NCBI GenBank assembly: GCA_910585245.1 | Contig: CAJUCO010000004.1 | Span: 1 to 64,000, forward strand | From: an uncultured Oscillibacter sp. | GTDB taxonomy: Bacteria > Bacillota > Clostridia > Oscillospirales > Oscillospiraceae | Direction of reading: 5' to 3' | DNA length: 64,000 nucleotides | Shown here: piece after piece, positions 33,704 through 42,961 of the stretch | How the letters are laid out: each line of letters starts with the position of its first letter | Position numbering within the stretch: the stretch's first letter is position 1 | Program-made: the position numbers and the translations under genes | Notes under the pieces: model-generated | The model's database searches: none | Seen by the model: the letters and a program-made list of their open reading frames with translations, nothing else | Told to the model about the DNA's origin: nothing

Positions 33704-34595
33704 CCGGGTGCTGTTCGAAGCTCGCCGCCGGATGGCGGAAGCGGGGAACGCTTCCCGGCAGAAAAAGCGGGGCTGGAGCCGGCCCTTCCTGCGGACGGCT
33801 GTCTGCGCCGTCTGCGCCCTGGCGCTGCTGCTGGGGGGCTTCTCCCTCCGGCCCGCGCCTACTGTGGAGCCTGGGGCCTCCGGCCCAGCCGGAAACGCGG
33901 ACCCGGCCGACGCGGGGACCCCAGCCCAGGTGCTGGTGCCCACCTTCGGCCTGACGGCCTATGCCGCCGGAACCGATACGACCTACGGTCCCGCGCCGGA
34001 CGGCAGCATTGCGTTCTCAGTGGGCGAGGGGTGCACCACACCGGAATTCGGCGACTTCACCGGGTGTCTGTTCCAGATTACTGGGGAGAACATCGCCCAT
34101 GTGCGCCTCTCCATCGACCGGGGTGGGCTGTACCGCTATCAAACCCGGGATAACCTGACAGAGGAACAGATGAGTGGATACCGTCAGGCTATGGCCGAGG
34201 GCAGTCTGGTCCCCGCCGCCATCAGCCAGCGGGACGATGGGACCTGGTATATGCCGGAGATGACCGCCTTGGGCCAGAGCGTCCGGGAGGACTACGACCC
34301 GGAGGCCAGCTATGGCTTTTGGGTCCCGCCGGAGGACATGGCCGTGAACACCGGCCTGGGCATGGCCACCGAGGCGCAAATGGACGCGGACTATTTTAAC
34401 GGCGGAACGCTGACGGTGACCGTGATTTCCTCCGATGGGACGGAGAAGGCCCAAAGTTACCGCCTTCACAGCGGCGCGTTGAAGATAGAGTTTGCGGAGG
34501 ACAACTCTATCACGGTTTTGCCGGAGCCGGTTAGCCCGTATGAGCTGGACAACAATTACTTTGTCTACGGCATCTACGCCGTACCGGAGGAGTAA
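33645..34595 (+). CDS. Putative anti-sigma factor (single-pass membrane protein)
   Basis: 316 aa: short cytoplasmic part (residues 1-42), one membrane segment (FLRTAVCAVCALALLLGGFSL), then a long exported domain with DUF4179-like flavour. No zinc HCC motif, so not a ZAS-type anti-sigma factor. Overlap with the sigma gene and topology support the role; binding is not shown. ATG with GGAGG. Confidence 0.75.
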   Translation: MENRYQTLMEAVHTPEGLNDRVLFEARRRMAEAGNASRQKKRGWSRPFLRTAVCAVCALALLLGGFSLRPAPTVEPGASGPAGNADPADAGTPAQVLVPTFGLTAYAAGTDTTYGPAPDGSIAFSVGEGCTTPEFGDFTGCLFQITGENIAHVRLSIDRGGLYRYQTRDNLTEEQMSGYRQAMAEGSLVPAAISQRDDGTWYMPEMTALGQSVREDYDPEASYGFWVPPEDMAVNTGLGMATEAQMDADYFNGGTLTVTVISSDGTEKAQSYRLHSGALKIEFAEDNSITVLPEPVSPYELDNNYFVYGIYAVPEE

Positions 34596-34597
34596 GA

Positions 34598-34626
34598 AAA
34601 AGCCACGCCTTCCGGCGTGGCTTTTC
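34598..34626. terminator. Bidirectional terminator
   Basis: AAAAGCCACGCC-TTCC-GGCGTGGCTTTT, perfect stem between the convergent anti-sigma and rhodanese genes. Confidence 0.9.
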
Positions 34627-34630
34627 GCTG

Positions 34631-35053
34631 TCAGTCCGTTGTGATTTCGTAGGGCCAGTCCTGAATGCCGCCAAAGTCGGATACATTGGTGTAACCCATC
34701 TCCGCCAGTTTTTCCGCCGCCTGGGCGCTGCGGCGGCCGGAGCGGCAGTAGACCAGGATTTCCGCGTCTTTTTCAAAAGGGAAGGGAAGATCCGGCAAAA
34801 TATCCTCATTGGGAAAACACACCGCGCCGGGGATGTGTCCTCCGTCAAACTCCTCCTGAGTCCGCACGTCCAGGAGAATCAAGTCCTCGTTGGCGTCCAG
34901 ACGCTCCTTGGCCATTTCGGCGGTGATGGTGGACCAGGGAGCTTTCCCGGCCTGCGACCCGGTGGAACCGGAGCGGTGCATCCGTGCGGAATAGAATTTG
35001 AGGATGGCCATGCCGAAGCAGATGACGGCGGCCAGAAGAAAGAGCTGCTTCAT
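34631..35053 (-). CDS. Membrane-anchored rhodanese-like sulfurtransferase
   Basis: 140 aa. N-terminal membrane helix (LFLLAAVICFGMAILKFY), then a single rhodanese domain with the active-site loop VYCRSGRRS (Cys near residue 111, CRSGRR). Such proteins move sulfane sulfur or act in redox signalling. It stands alone; the substrate is unknown. Confidence 0.9.
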   Translation of the reverse strand: MKQLFLLAAVICFGMAILKFYSARMHRSGSTGSQAGKAPWSTITAEMAKERLDANEDLILLDVRTQEEFDGGHIPGAVCFPNEDILPDLPFPFEKDAEILVYCRSGRRSAQAAEKLAEMGYTNVSDFGGIQDWPYEITTD

Positions 35054-35154
35054 GGAGTGCCTCCTGTTGTCAAGATTTTGGGGTTGGGACTCAGTTTACA
35101 GGAAACGGAGAGAAAAATCAACCTTTTTGTGGAAAATCCTTCGGATGCAACCGA

Positions 35155-35190
35155 AAAAGCCGGTACGGATAAAATCCGTACCGGCTTTTG
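35155..35190 (-). terminator. Terminator of the second MsmX-like gene
   Basis: AAGCCGGTACGGAT and ATCCGTACCGGCTT pair around AAA. T/A runs lie on both sides. Confidence 0.85.
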
Positions 35191-35207
35191 AAATGTAAAA
35201 TGGAAAA

Positions 35208-36386
35208 TTAGAACTCCAGGTTTTTGCCCTCGCTGTTGAAAAGGTGGCAGACGTTGCCGTCGAAGCTGAGGTGAATCGCTGTGCCTGGGGCAAAGCTGAC
35301 GCTGGAGAGGTCCAAAGTGGGCACAATCACCACCACGTCCCGGCCTTCCGCGTTGGCGTGGAGGTGAACCTCGCTGCCCATCATCTCGGAGACGTCCACA
35401 GTGGCCGTCAGGGTGTTGGCCCCGTCGCCCAGGGTAATGTGGCTGGGACGAACGCCCAGGGTGATGGCCTGGGAGCCCACGTTCTTGGCGGCCAGAGCCT
35501 GCTGCTTTGCGTCGGAGAGAACGACCTTCATGCCGCCCACGGAGACGCTGTATTTGCCGTCTTCCTTGAGGAGCTTGGCGTCGAAGAAGTTCATCTGCGG
35601 CGTGCCGATGAAACCGGCCACGAAGAGATTGGCGGGGTGGTCAAAGACCTGCTGAGGAGTGCCAATCTGCTGAATGAAGCCGTCTTTCATAATGACGATC
35701 CGGTCGCCCAGGGTCATGGCCTCGGTTTGGTCGTGGGTGACATACATAAAGGTGGTGTTGATTTTTTGCCGGAGCTTGATGATCTCCGCCCGCATTTGGT
35801 TGCGGAGCTTGGCGTCCAGGTTGGAAAGAGGTTCGTCCATCAGCAGGACCTTGGGCTCCCGGACGATGGCGCGGCCAATGGCCACGCGCTGGCGCTGGCC
35901 GCCGGAAAGAGCCTTGGGCTTGCGGTCCAAGTACTGGGTGATGTCCAGGATTTCCGCAGCCTCCTTGACACGTTTATCGATCTCTTCCTTGGCAACCTTG
36001 CGGAGTTTCAGAGGGAAGGCCATGTTCTCATACACCGTCATGTGGGGATAAAGGGCGTAGCTCTGGAAGACCATGGCGATATCCCGGTTTTTGGGTTCCA
36101 CGTCGTTCATGAGCTGGCCGTCAATATACAGCTCGCCTTCGCTGATCTCCTCCAGACCGGCTACCATGCGTAGGGTGGTAGACTTGCCGCAGCCGGAGGG
36201 GCCGACCAAGACGATGAACTCCTTGTCGGCAATATCCAGGTTGAACTCCTGCACCGCCACGACGCCCTTGTCCGTCACCTGGAGATTGACTTTCTTCTCC
36301 GGGTCCGCCGCCTTTTTCTTGGACTTTTTCTGGTCTCCGCTGTGGGGATAGATCTTCTTGATGCTCTTGAGGTTTAGAGTTGCCAT
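35208..36386 (-). CDS. Carbohydrate ABC transporter ATPase (MsmX/UgpC type) with Lys-rich insert
   Basis: 392 aa. Walker A GPSGCGKST, signature LSGGQRQRVAIGRA, Walker B VLLMDEPLSNLD, H-loop THDQTEA and a TOBE-type C-terminus are all intact. Compared with the other copy in this window it carries an extra stretch of about 27 residues after KIYP (residues ~15-42: HSGDQKKSKKKAADPEKK...). The ATG has only AAGTGAG; the frame stays open to a TTG 34 codons upstream that follows AAGGAGG at 14 nt, so a longer Arg-rich form is possible. Probably energises the nearby amino-sugar importer. Confidence 0.93.
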   Translation of the reverse strand: MATLNLKSIKKIYPHSGDQKKSKKKAADPEKKVNLQVTDKGVVAVQEFNLDIADKEFIVLVGPSGCGKSTTLRMVAGLEEISEGELYIDGQLMNDVEPKNRDIAMVFQSYALYPHMTVYENMAFPLKLRKVAKEEIDKRVKEAAEILDITQYLDRKPKALSGGQRQRVAIGRAIVREPKVLLMDEPLSNLDAKLRNQMRAEIIKLRQKINTTFMYVTHDQTEAMTLGDRIVIMKDGFIQQIGTPQQVFDHPANLFVAGFIGTPQMNFFDAKLLKEDGKYSVSVGGMKVVLSDAKQQALAAKNVGSQAITLGVRPSHITLGDGANTLTATVDVSEMMGSEVHLHANAEGRDVVVIVPTLDLSSVSFAPGTAIHLSFDGNVCHLFNSEGKNLEF

Positions 36387-36649
36387 AGCGTACTCACTTT
36401 GACGAAGCGGCCTCCGCCGTCTCCGCCTCGCCTCGGGAAGCGTGTTCCCGCAGGCTTTACGGCAGGTCTCCACACTGCCGCACCGCAAGTGAAGCGGGGG
36501 TTCCTCCTTTTTGTTTGGTGCCGGGGGCTATAGCCTCCGCCTTCGCGTTTGGACGGAGAAGGCGGGTTTGAAAGATGGAGTAGCCTGCCGGCCCGTTGAT
36601 TTATGGAAAGGCGGAAAGTGCCGCCAAGTCCAACCGTTTGAATGGGGAA

Positions 36650-37783
36650 TCAGGCTGAGACAATCTCGCCCTTGAAGACAATCTTGCGAATGGAGAGGTC
36701 GTTTTGATTCAGCAGGACCAGACTGGCCTCCTTGCCCACGTCCAGAGTTCCGGCCCGGTGGTCAATACCAATGGATTGAGCGGGATTGTACGTAGAGGCC
36801 CAAACCGCGTCCGCCACCGGAATGCCGAAGGCGACGGCCTGCCGCAGGCAACCCATAAGGCTGGTGACAGAGCCGGCCAGGGTCTCCGGATGGTGCAGAA
36901 TCGTGGCCCGGTTGCCATGAACCTCGATCATCTGGCCGCCGAAGGGATATTCCCCGTCAGGCATACCCGTCGCCCGGAGGGAGTCGGAAATCAGAATCAT
37001 CCGCTTTGCCCCAAAGAGCCGGAAGGCAGCCCGGACAGCGGAACCGTGGACATGAATCCCGTCGCAGATCAGCTCCGGCTGCACGCCGGGAACGTCGAAA
37101 GCCGCGCCGATGACGCCGGGGTCCCGGTGGACAAAGGGGGGCATGGCGTTGAAAAGGTGGGTGGCGTGGCTGGCTCCCGCCTCAAAAGCGGCTCTGGCGG
37201 TGTCGTAATTCGCCACAGTGTGCCCCACGGAAACGGTGACGCCCATTTCCACAGCCGCCTGAATGAACGCAATGGAACCGGGTTGCTCAGGAGCTACGGT
37301 GACCAGCTTTACAAGGCCCTCCGCCGCTTCCTGGAGGCGTTTGAGCATAGGGACGTCGGGGTCGTGAAGGAAGGCGCCGTTTTGCGCGCCCTTTTTGGCC
37401 TCGCAGAGGAAGGGGCCTTCCAAATGCACGCCCACTACCTCGGCACCGCCAGAATTTTGCTTCCGGTGGGCGGCGGTGGTTTTACAGATGGCCGTCAGCT
37501 GGTCTTCCGGCAGGGTCATGCCCGCCGGACAGATATAGGTGACGCCCTGGGATAACTCATAGTCCGCGATTTTTTGCAGGCCCTCCGCCGTGGCGTCGCT
37601 GAAATCCTCGCCCACGGCGCCGTGAAAATGCACGTCCACCAGACCGGGGATGACATAGCAGCCGGAGGCATCCAGAACCGTCTCGCCGCCGGCGGCGCTG
37701 GAAATCAGGGCGCCTTCGGTGTAGAGGTCCCGGGGGGCAAAGCCTTGTTCCAGGTCAAAGACCTGTCCGCCGGTTATCCGCAT
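36650..37783 (-). CDS. nagA: N-acetylglucosamine-6-phosphate deacetylase
   Basis: 377 aa, amidohydrolase superfamily. Converts GlcNAc-6-P to GlcN-6-P plus acetate. Metal and substrate motifs: VDVHFHGAVGEDFSD, HLEGPF, VGHTVANYD, THLFNAMPP, and catalytic Asp in LISDSLRATG. Overlaps nagB by 10 bp and is last in the operon. Cytoplasmic. Confidence 0.96.
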   Translation of the reverse strand: MRITGGQVFDLEQGFAPRDLYTEGALISSAAGGETVLDASGCYVIPGLVDVHFHGAVGEDFSDATAEGLQKIADYELSQGVTYICPAGMTLPEDQLTAICKTTAAHRKQNSGGAEVVGVHLEGPFLCEAKKGAQNGAFLHDPDVPMLKRLQEAAEGLVKLVTVAPEQPGSIAFIQAAVEMGVTVSVGHTVANYDTARAAFEAGASHATHLFNAMPPFVHRDPGVIGAAFDVPGVQPELICDGIHVHGSAVRAAFRLFGAKRMILISDSLRATGMPDGEYPFGGQMIEVHGNRATILHHPETLAGSVTSLMGCLRQAVAFGIPVADAVWASTYNPAQSIGIDHRAGTLDVGKEASLVLLNQNDLSIRKIVFKGEIVSA

Positions 37784-38526
37784 ACGCTTACCCCGGCGGC
37801 TTTCAGCTTGTTGCCGGCGGCCTCGTCCACAACCACCACCACATTGGGATGGAGCTGGAGGATAGAGCCGGGGCAGTGAGGGGTGATGGCCCCACAGACA
37901 GAGTTCAAAATAGCGTCGGCCTTTTCCTCGCCGCTGGCGGCCAGAAGGACTTTCTTGGCCCCCATGATGGCTCCGATGCCCATGCTGATGGCCTGTTTGG
38001 GCACGTCGTCGCGGCCTGCGAAGAAACGGGCGTTGGCGTCGATGGTGCTTTCCGCCAGGTCTACCACGTGGGTTTCTTTTACAAAGCAGTCGCCGGGTTC
38101 GTTGAAGCCAATGTGGCCGTTCCGGCCGATGCCCAGGAGCTGGAGGCTGACATAGCCCAAAGAGCGAATATAGGCGTCGTATTCGGCGCAGTGGGCGGCG
38201 GGATCGGCGGTGAGGCCGTCGGGCACCCGGGTGTTCTCGGGGAGGATATCCACATGATCAAAGAGATTGCTCTGCATGAAATAGCGGTAGCTCTGGTCAT
38301 GGGTGGGCGTGAGCCCCACATATTCGTCCAGATTGACGGAGAGCACATCCTTGAAACTGAGGAGGCCCTGTTTGTACCAGTCCACCAGATACTTGTAAGC
38401 GCCCTCCGGGGTGGAACCCGTAGCCAGACCCAAAACGCAGGCAGGATTGTGGGTGATTTCGGCGGCGATGATCTGAGCCGCCCTCCGGCTCATGGCGTCG
38501 TAGTCCTTTTCGAGGTAGATTCTCAT
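37774..38526 (-). CDS. nagB: Glucosamine-6-phosphate deaminase
   Basis: 250 aa. GlcN-6-P to fructose-6-P plus ammonia. Motifs LGLATGSTPEGAY, VNLDEYVGL and LGIGRNGHIGFNEPG (catalytic His) are intact. Starts MRIYLEKDYDAMS with AAAGGAG. Follows the importer genes by 84 bp and overlaps nagA, so import and catabolism are linked. Confidence 0.97.
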   Translation of the reverse strand: MRIYLEKDYDAMSRRAAQIIAAEITHNPACVLGLATGSTPEGAYKYLVDWYKQGLLSFKDVLSVNLDEYVGLTPTHDQSYRYFMQSNLFDHVDILPENTRVPDGLTADPAAHCAEYDAYIRSLGYVSLQLLGIGRNGHIGFNEPGDCFVKETHVVDLAESTIDANARFFAGRDDVPKQAISMGIGAIMGAKKVLLAASGEEKADAILNSVCGAITPHCPGSILQLHPNVVVVVDEAAGNKLKAAGVSVCG

Positions 38527-38610
38527 AATGGCATTTCTCCTTTCCAAATTACCGCAGGGGTTTGGGATGGCACAGGAAGACCGGGCTGTTCCGGCACGGG
38601 TGTTTGTAGG

Positions 38611-39480
38611 TTATCCTTTCACGCCGCCGGAGGCAAGGCCGCTGACCAGATTCTTTTCGATGCACATGAAGAGGATGACCACAGGGATGATGGCAAAGAT
38701 GGAGGCGGCAAACAGGTATTGCCACTCAATCATATTGTACCCGTTGAAGGTGTTGATGCCCACGGTCAGGGGCTTGTATTCGTCGGTGGAGATGAGGCAC
38801 AGGGCCACGGTGTATTCGTTCCAGGCGTTGATGAAAATGAAGATCAACGTGGTGACGATGCCGGGGGCCGCCACAGGGAGCAGCACCTTCATCATGGACT
38901 GGACGCGGGTGCAGCCGTCGATGGTGGCGGCCTGCTCCATCTCCGCGGAGATCCCCATGAAGGTGCCCCGGAGCAACCAGATGGTAAAGGCCTGATTGAA
39001 GGCGGCGTTGATGAAGATGAGGCCCAGGATGTTGTCCGTCAGACCCAGGCGCTGCATGACCTGATAGATGCCGATGAGCAACACCACGGGGGCGAACATC
39101 TGAGAGACGATGACAAAGCCCAAAAAGGCAGTTTGTCCCTTGAACTTCATCCGGGCCAGGGCATAAGCCGCGGGGATGCCGCAGAGCATGGCGATGATGG
39201 TGGACCCGCCGGCAATGAGGACGGAGTTGAGCATATACTTTGCCATGGGGGCCCGACTCCAAATGTCGATGAAGTTGGACCACAGAGCTGTGACGGGCAA
39301 AATAGTACCGTTGGAGGAGAAGATCTCCACCCGGTTTTTCAGCGCCGTACACAGCATGGCGAAGTAGGGATACAGGGTGATGACGCACACGTCCAGCACC
39401 ACGAAGTAGAGCAGGAGGCGCAAAACCGCTTTCTTCATGGAGACTGGCTTTTTCTGAAGGGATGCCGTAGGCTGGCTCAC
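38611..39480 (-). CDS. Carbohydrate ABC transporter permease (MalG type)
   Basis: 289 aa with six helices and the EAA loop EMEQAATIDGCTRVQSMMKVLLPVA. Overlaps the upstream permease by 4 bp. Partner of the MalF-type permease in an importer encoded together with nagB and nagA. Confidence 0.93.
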   Translation of the reverse strand: MSQPTASLQKKPVSMKKAVLRLLLYFVVLDVCVITLYPYFAMLCTALKNRVEIFSSNGTILPVTALWSNFIDIWSRAPMAKYMLNSVLIAGGSTIIAMLCGIPAAYALARMKFKGQTAFLGFVIVSQMFAPVVLLIGIYQVMQRLGLTDNILGLIFINAAFNQAFTIWLLRGTFMGISAEMEQAATIDGCTRVQSMMKVLLPVAAPGIVTTLIFIFINAWNEYTVALCLISTDEYKPLTVGINTFNGYNMIEWQYLFAASIFAIIPVVILFMCIEKNLVSGLASGGVKG

Positions 39481-40433
39481 AGGTTTTCATCTCCTTTCCG
39501 CAGGGTGTAGATCATGTAGGTGCTGGCGCAGGCGAGAAGGATAATAAACCCGATCACCGAGACGGCGGAAGCCTCGCCCTGTTTTCCGTTGTAGAAAGCC
39601 AGCTTGTAGAGGTATGTGACCAGGGTGTCGGTGTGGTTGGCGGGGTCGCCCTTGGTCATGGTCCAGATGATGGGGAAGGAGTTGAAGACGTAGATAATAT
39701 TCAACACTGTGGCCACCGTCAAGGAGGACTTTACTAGGGGAAGAGTAATGCTGAACAGTTTCTGGAAGTAACCGGCTCCGTCCACTGTGGCGGCTTCGTA
39801 GTAGGACGCGTCGATGCTCTGAAGGCCGGAGAGGACGCAAAAGGTGACAAAGGGGACGGTGACGAAAATACCGCAGGCGATTTCCCAGGCAAAGTAGGCC
39901 CCCGGCGTAGGCGTCCAGTTCACTGGCGCGCTGATAAGGCCGATTTTCATCAGCAAGGTGTTCAGGGTGCCGTAGTCCTTGTTAATGATAAAGTTCCAGG
40001 CGCTGGCCTGGATAACCAGCGTGGTGGCCCAGGGGAAGACCACAATGGCACGGGCAATTTTACGGCCCCGGAACTTGTTGTTTAGCACCAGAGCCAGCAT
40101 GAAGCCCAGAACCGTGGAGATAACTACCACAGCGATGGTCCAAACCAGGGTGTTTTTCAGCACGAGGCCAAAAGCGGGACTTTTCAGCACCTTGACAAAG
40201 TTCCCGATGCCGTTGAAGCCCTTGATTTTGCCCGCGCGACTCACGTCGCTTAAGGAGAGCTGGAAGACTTTGAAAATCGGGGTCACGATAAAAATGGCCA
40301 TCAGGATAATACTGGGAGCAATCCAGATATAGGGCTCGATTTTGCGGAAAACCTTCTTGCTCCCAGAGATATGGGGAGCCATCTTAACAGTGGTCTGTGC
40401 CTTCGCAGGGGCGGCAGGGGTTTTTGTACTCAC
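39477..40433 (-). CDS. Carbohydrate ABC transporter permease (MalF type)
   Basis: 318 aa: about 25 residues of polar N-terminus, six helices, and the EAA loop YYEAATVDGAGYFQKLFSITLPL. Translationally coupled to the MalG-type permease by a 4-bp overlap. GGGAGG-type site. A strong terminator-like hairpin stands between this gene and the binding protein. Confidence 0.93.
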   Translation of the reverse strand: MSTKTPAAPAKAQTTVKMAPHISGSKKVFRKIEPYIWIAPSIILMAIFIVTPIFKVFQLSLSDVSRAGKIKGFNGIGNFVKVLKSPAFGLVLKNTLVWTIAVVVISTVLGFMLALVLNNKFRGRKIARAIVVFPWATTLVIQASAWNFIINKDYGTLNTLLMKIGLISAPVNWTPTPGAYFAWEIACGIFVTVPFVTFCVLSGLQSIDASYYEAATVDGAGYFQKLFSITLPLVKSSLTVATVLNIIYVFNSFPIIWTMTKGDPANHTDTLVTYLYKLAFYNGKQGEASAVSVIGFIILLACASTYMIYTLRKGDENL

Positions 40434-40523
40434 GGGGACACCTCCCTATAGTCGGTTTCTAAGCGTCTTCCGGCCGCTTTCAAAACCCGGCGAAGCACGC
40501 CGCGCTTTGAGAACGGCTGGAAG

Positions 40524-40558
40524 AAAAAAGGGGGCCGGGCCGTGTTGGCCCGGCCCCC
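40524..40558 (-). terminator. Attenuating terminator after the binding-protein gene
   Basis: GGGGGCCGGGCC/GGCCCGGCCCCC perfect 12-bp stem followed leftward by TTTTTT. Likely gives much more binding protein than permease. Confidence 0.85.
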
Positions 40559-40593
40559 GCAGTGATTTGCTTCCGTGTCGGATAAGATTGGGT

Positions 40594-41910
40594 TTAGGCG
40601 GTGATTTCAGCCTGAAGATTATCCAGCAGCTCCTTGACGTTGCCGCCCAACAGAGCCTGCTGCTCCACGTTGATGACGCCCTGCTTCACATCGGCCCATT
40701 CGGCCTTGGCGGTGGGATAGAATTTGCAGGAACCAACGATGTCCACCCAGGGAGCCATATCGGGGTCAGAAGCGGCCACAATCTCGCCGCCGGCGGAGGT
40801 GGCGGGGAGGAAGCCCTCCATCAGTACCCACTCGGAGTACCGGCTGTCCTCATAGAAGAAGTCAAAGAACTCCTTGATGGCTTCGATCTTTTCCTCAGAG
40901 TGACCGTTGTCGAAGCACATGAAACGGTCCATAACACCGGCGGAGACAGAGGCGTTGCCACCATTGGTGGGGATAGCCGCGAAGGCAAAATCAATCTGCT
41001 CTTCTTCCGGGGTGTCGGCTTTGGCGTAGTTGTCGGCGATATAGGTGGGGATGGAGTTGGGTCCGATCACCATGGCCAGCTTGCCCGCGCCGAACAGGTC
41101 CTGAAGGGCGTAACGGGTTTCAGTGGCGGGGTCGGAGTTGGTGTAGCCGTCTTTCACCAGACCGATGGCGTATTCAATGGCTTCTACGTTGGCGTCCGCG
41201 TTCAAGGTCCAGTTTCCAGAGGCGTCGGTGAAGTCGCTTCCGTTGTTCCAGATGTAGTAGGCAAAGGCGGCCTGACCTTCGTCGGTGGTCATATCAATGC
41301 CCCAGGGATAGATGCTGGAGTCATAGGCCTTGATTTTTTCGCAGGCGGCTTTCAGTTCGTCCCAGGTGGTGGGAACTTCCACACCGGCGGCGTCCAGGAT
41401 GCCCTTGTTGTAGTACATGGCGCGGGCGGAGGCCAGGTCGGGGATGGCCCAGATGGTGCCGTCAATGTTGGACTGCTCCAGGAAGGCGTCATAGAACTTG
41501 GCGTAGGTTTCCTCGGAGACGTAATCCTGAGCGGGCAGAAGCAGGTCGTCCGCCTGGTAGTCCGCGAAAACGTCGATATTCAGAATATCCGGGGCGTCAT
41601 TGTTGGAAATTCGGGTATTGACTACCGTGTAGATATCGTTCCAGGATACGACTTCCACATTGAGGTTGATGTTGTCGTGACTGCCGTTGAAATCGTTTTG
41701 GAAGGTTGCCCACCAGTCTTTGGTGTTCTGGCCGTATTCCGCGGCAATAACACTGATGTCGATTTTCTCTCCGGAGCTGGCGGGAGGGGTCTGGGTATCG
41801 GTGCTGCCGGAGCCGGCGGGGGGAGTGGTTTCGCCGCCCTTGTCGCCGCCGCAGGCGGCCAGGGACAGGACCATCATGAGCGCAAGTAACGTGGCAAGAA
41901 ACTTTTTCAT
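40594..41910 (-). CDS. Sugar ABC transporter substrate-binding lipoprotein
   Basis: 438 aa, solute-binding family 1. Lipobox LSLAAC, then a Gly/Thr/Pro-rich linker, then ISVIAAEYGQNTKDWW. The co-encoded nagB and nagA point to an N-acetylated amino sugar or an oligosaccharide containing one (inference). Start MKKFLATL is 7 nt after AGAGGAGA. Two TTGTAGAA repeats 37 bp apart (42007 and 42044) lie upstream and are candidate regulator sites. Confidence 0.92.
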   Translation of the reverse strand: MKKFLATLLALMMVLSLAACGGDKGGETTPPAGSGSTDTQTPPASSGEKIDISVIAAEYGQNTKDWWATFQNDFNGSHDNINLNVEVVSWNDIYTVVNTRISNNDAPDILNIDVFADYQADDLLLPAQDYVSEETYAKFYDAFLEQSNIDGTIWAIPDLASARAMYYNKGILDAAGVEVPTTWDELKAACEKIKAYDSSIYPWGIDMTTDEGQAAFAYYIWNNGSDFTDASGNWTLNADANVEAIEYAIGLVKDGYTNSDPATETRYALQDLFGAGKLAMVIGPNSIPTYIADNYAKADTPEEEQIDFAFAAIPTNGGNASVSAGVMDRFMCFDNGHSEEKIEAIKEFFDFFYEDSRYSEWVLMEGFLPATSAGGEIVAASDPDMAPWVDIVGSCKFYPTAKAEWADVKQGVINVEQQALLGGNVKELLDNLQAEITA

Positions 41911-42051
41911 CGTCATTCTCCTCTTACATTTTTTCGCGCATAGAATATACACGTGAGGGAGCGATATGAAAAATTCACAAACGCCGCCCTCATACATTCA
42001 TTATACTTGTAGAATTTGTAAATAATAGGGGCCGCCGTACAGTTTGTAGAA

Positions 42052-42084
42052 AAATCGTACGAACCACGAAAGTTCGTACGATTT
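42052..42084 (-). terminator. Terminator of the PocR-AraC regulator gene
   Basis: Perfect 13-bp stem AAATCGTACGAAC / GTTCGTACGATTT. Leftward T-run TTTTTC. The central TCGTACGA makes it long and symmetrical, so a second role as an operator for the next gene is possible. Confidence 0.75.
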
Positions 42085-42094
42085 CCGTAAACGA

Positions 42095-42961
42095 TTAACT
42101 GAAATTGGAAGCTGCCGCCGCCGCGTCCAGGCAGTTTTTTCGAAAGGCGCTGGGGGTCATGCCGGTGGCGGAACGAAAGACCTTGGAAAAGTAGTTGTAG
42201 TCGCTGATTCCCACTTTTTCACCCACGGCGGAGATGGGCATACTGCTTTGCAGAAGCAGCCGCTTGGCGGCGTCGATTCGCCGGCGGGTGATTAGGTAGG
42301 AGAGGGTGCGGCCTCCGGAGAGCTCCTTGGCCAGGGAACAGAGTTTGGTCCGGCCGATGTGGAGCTGCTGGGAGATGGACTCCAGGGAGAGCTTGTCCAT
42401 GTAGTGCTGCTCCAGATAGAGCTCCAGCTTTTGGAGATCCGTCTGTTCCGCCGTCAGGATCATACCTTTGAGTTGAATGTAAGCGGACAGCGCTTCCAGA
42501 GTTTCGGTGTAAGCCTGAATTTCCGCCTTTGAGTATTGACGGAATTGAAAGAACGCGTCTTTCAGCCCGTCGGGCCCGTCGGGCCACCAGTCCAGAAGGG
42601 AACGGGTGTAAGCCCACTGTTCTTCTATGGGAGAGTCGTCCAGATAGCAACCGACGGCCAGATAAGCCACGGGGGTCTGCTTGTTATAGAGGGGCATGAT
42701 GGCCTCGCAAATACCGACGTGGCAGCGGTAATGCTGAAAGCCGTTTTCCGCCTGATAGTGCTGAATTTTGCACTGGTCGCAGGCAACGCAACGCCTGTGG
42801 CCCTCCGGCAGATCGTTGATCGCCCGGCAGAAGGGGGGGTGGCCCCGGAAAAGATTGATGTCCCGGCCTGACAGGTCCAAAATATTGGCGGGCACGCCGG
42901 TGAGGATGTTCAGGTTGGCGATCAGCTTGCGCAGCCGTTCCTCGTCAAACAAGATGTTCAT
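42095..42961 (-). CDS. PocR-domain AraC-family regulator
   Basis: 288 aa. PocR-type sensory domain (residues ~8-165) with a Cys cluster (CRAINDLPEGHRRCVACDQC...CHVGICEA) and a C-terminal AraC helix-turn-helix (LSLESISQQLHIGRTKLCSLAKE; PISAVGEKVGISDYNYFSKVFRSATGMTPSAFR). PocR domains bind small molecules, including sugars. It overlaps the NahK-like gene by 4 bp, so it is made together with that kinase, and it lies just ahead of the amino-sugar importer, its probable target. Confidence 0.9.
   Translation of the reverse strand: MNILFDEERLRKLIANLNILTGVPANILDLSGRDINLFRGHPPFCRAINDLPEGHRRCVACDQCKIQHYQAENGFQHYRCHVGICEAIMPLYNKQTPVAYLAVGCYLDDSPIEEQWAYTRSLLDWWPDGPDGLKDAFFQFRQYSKAEIQAYTETLEALSAYIQLKGMILTAEQTDLQKLELYLEQHYMDKLSLESISQQLHIGRTKLCSLAKELSGGRTLSYLITRRRIDAAKRLLLQSSMPISAVGEKVGISDYNYFSKVFRSATGMTPSAFRKNCLDAAAAASNFS

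Noticed and set aside
36387..36649. Additional gene between the second MsmX-like ATPase and nagA
   Set aside because: Apart from the in-frame extension of the ATPase I see no frame with a usable start; the rest appears non-coding.
37849..39510. Long rightward frame across nagB and a permease
   Set aside because: Antisense shadow of firmly identified genes; no ribosome site, His/Asp/Gly-rich composition typical of such shadows.
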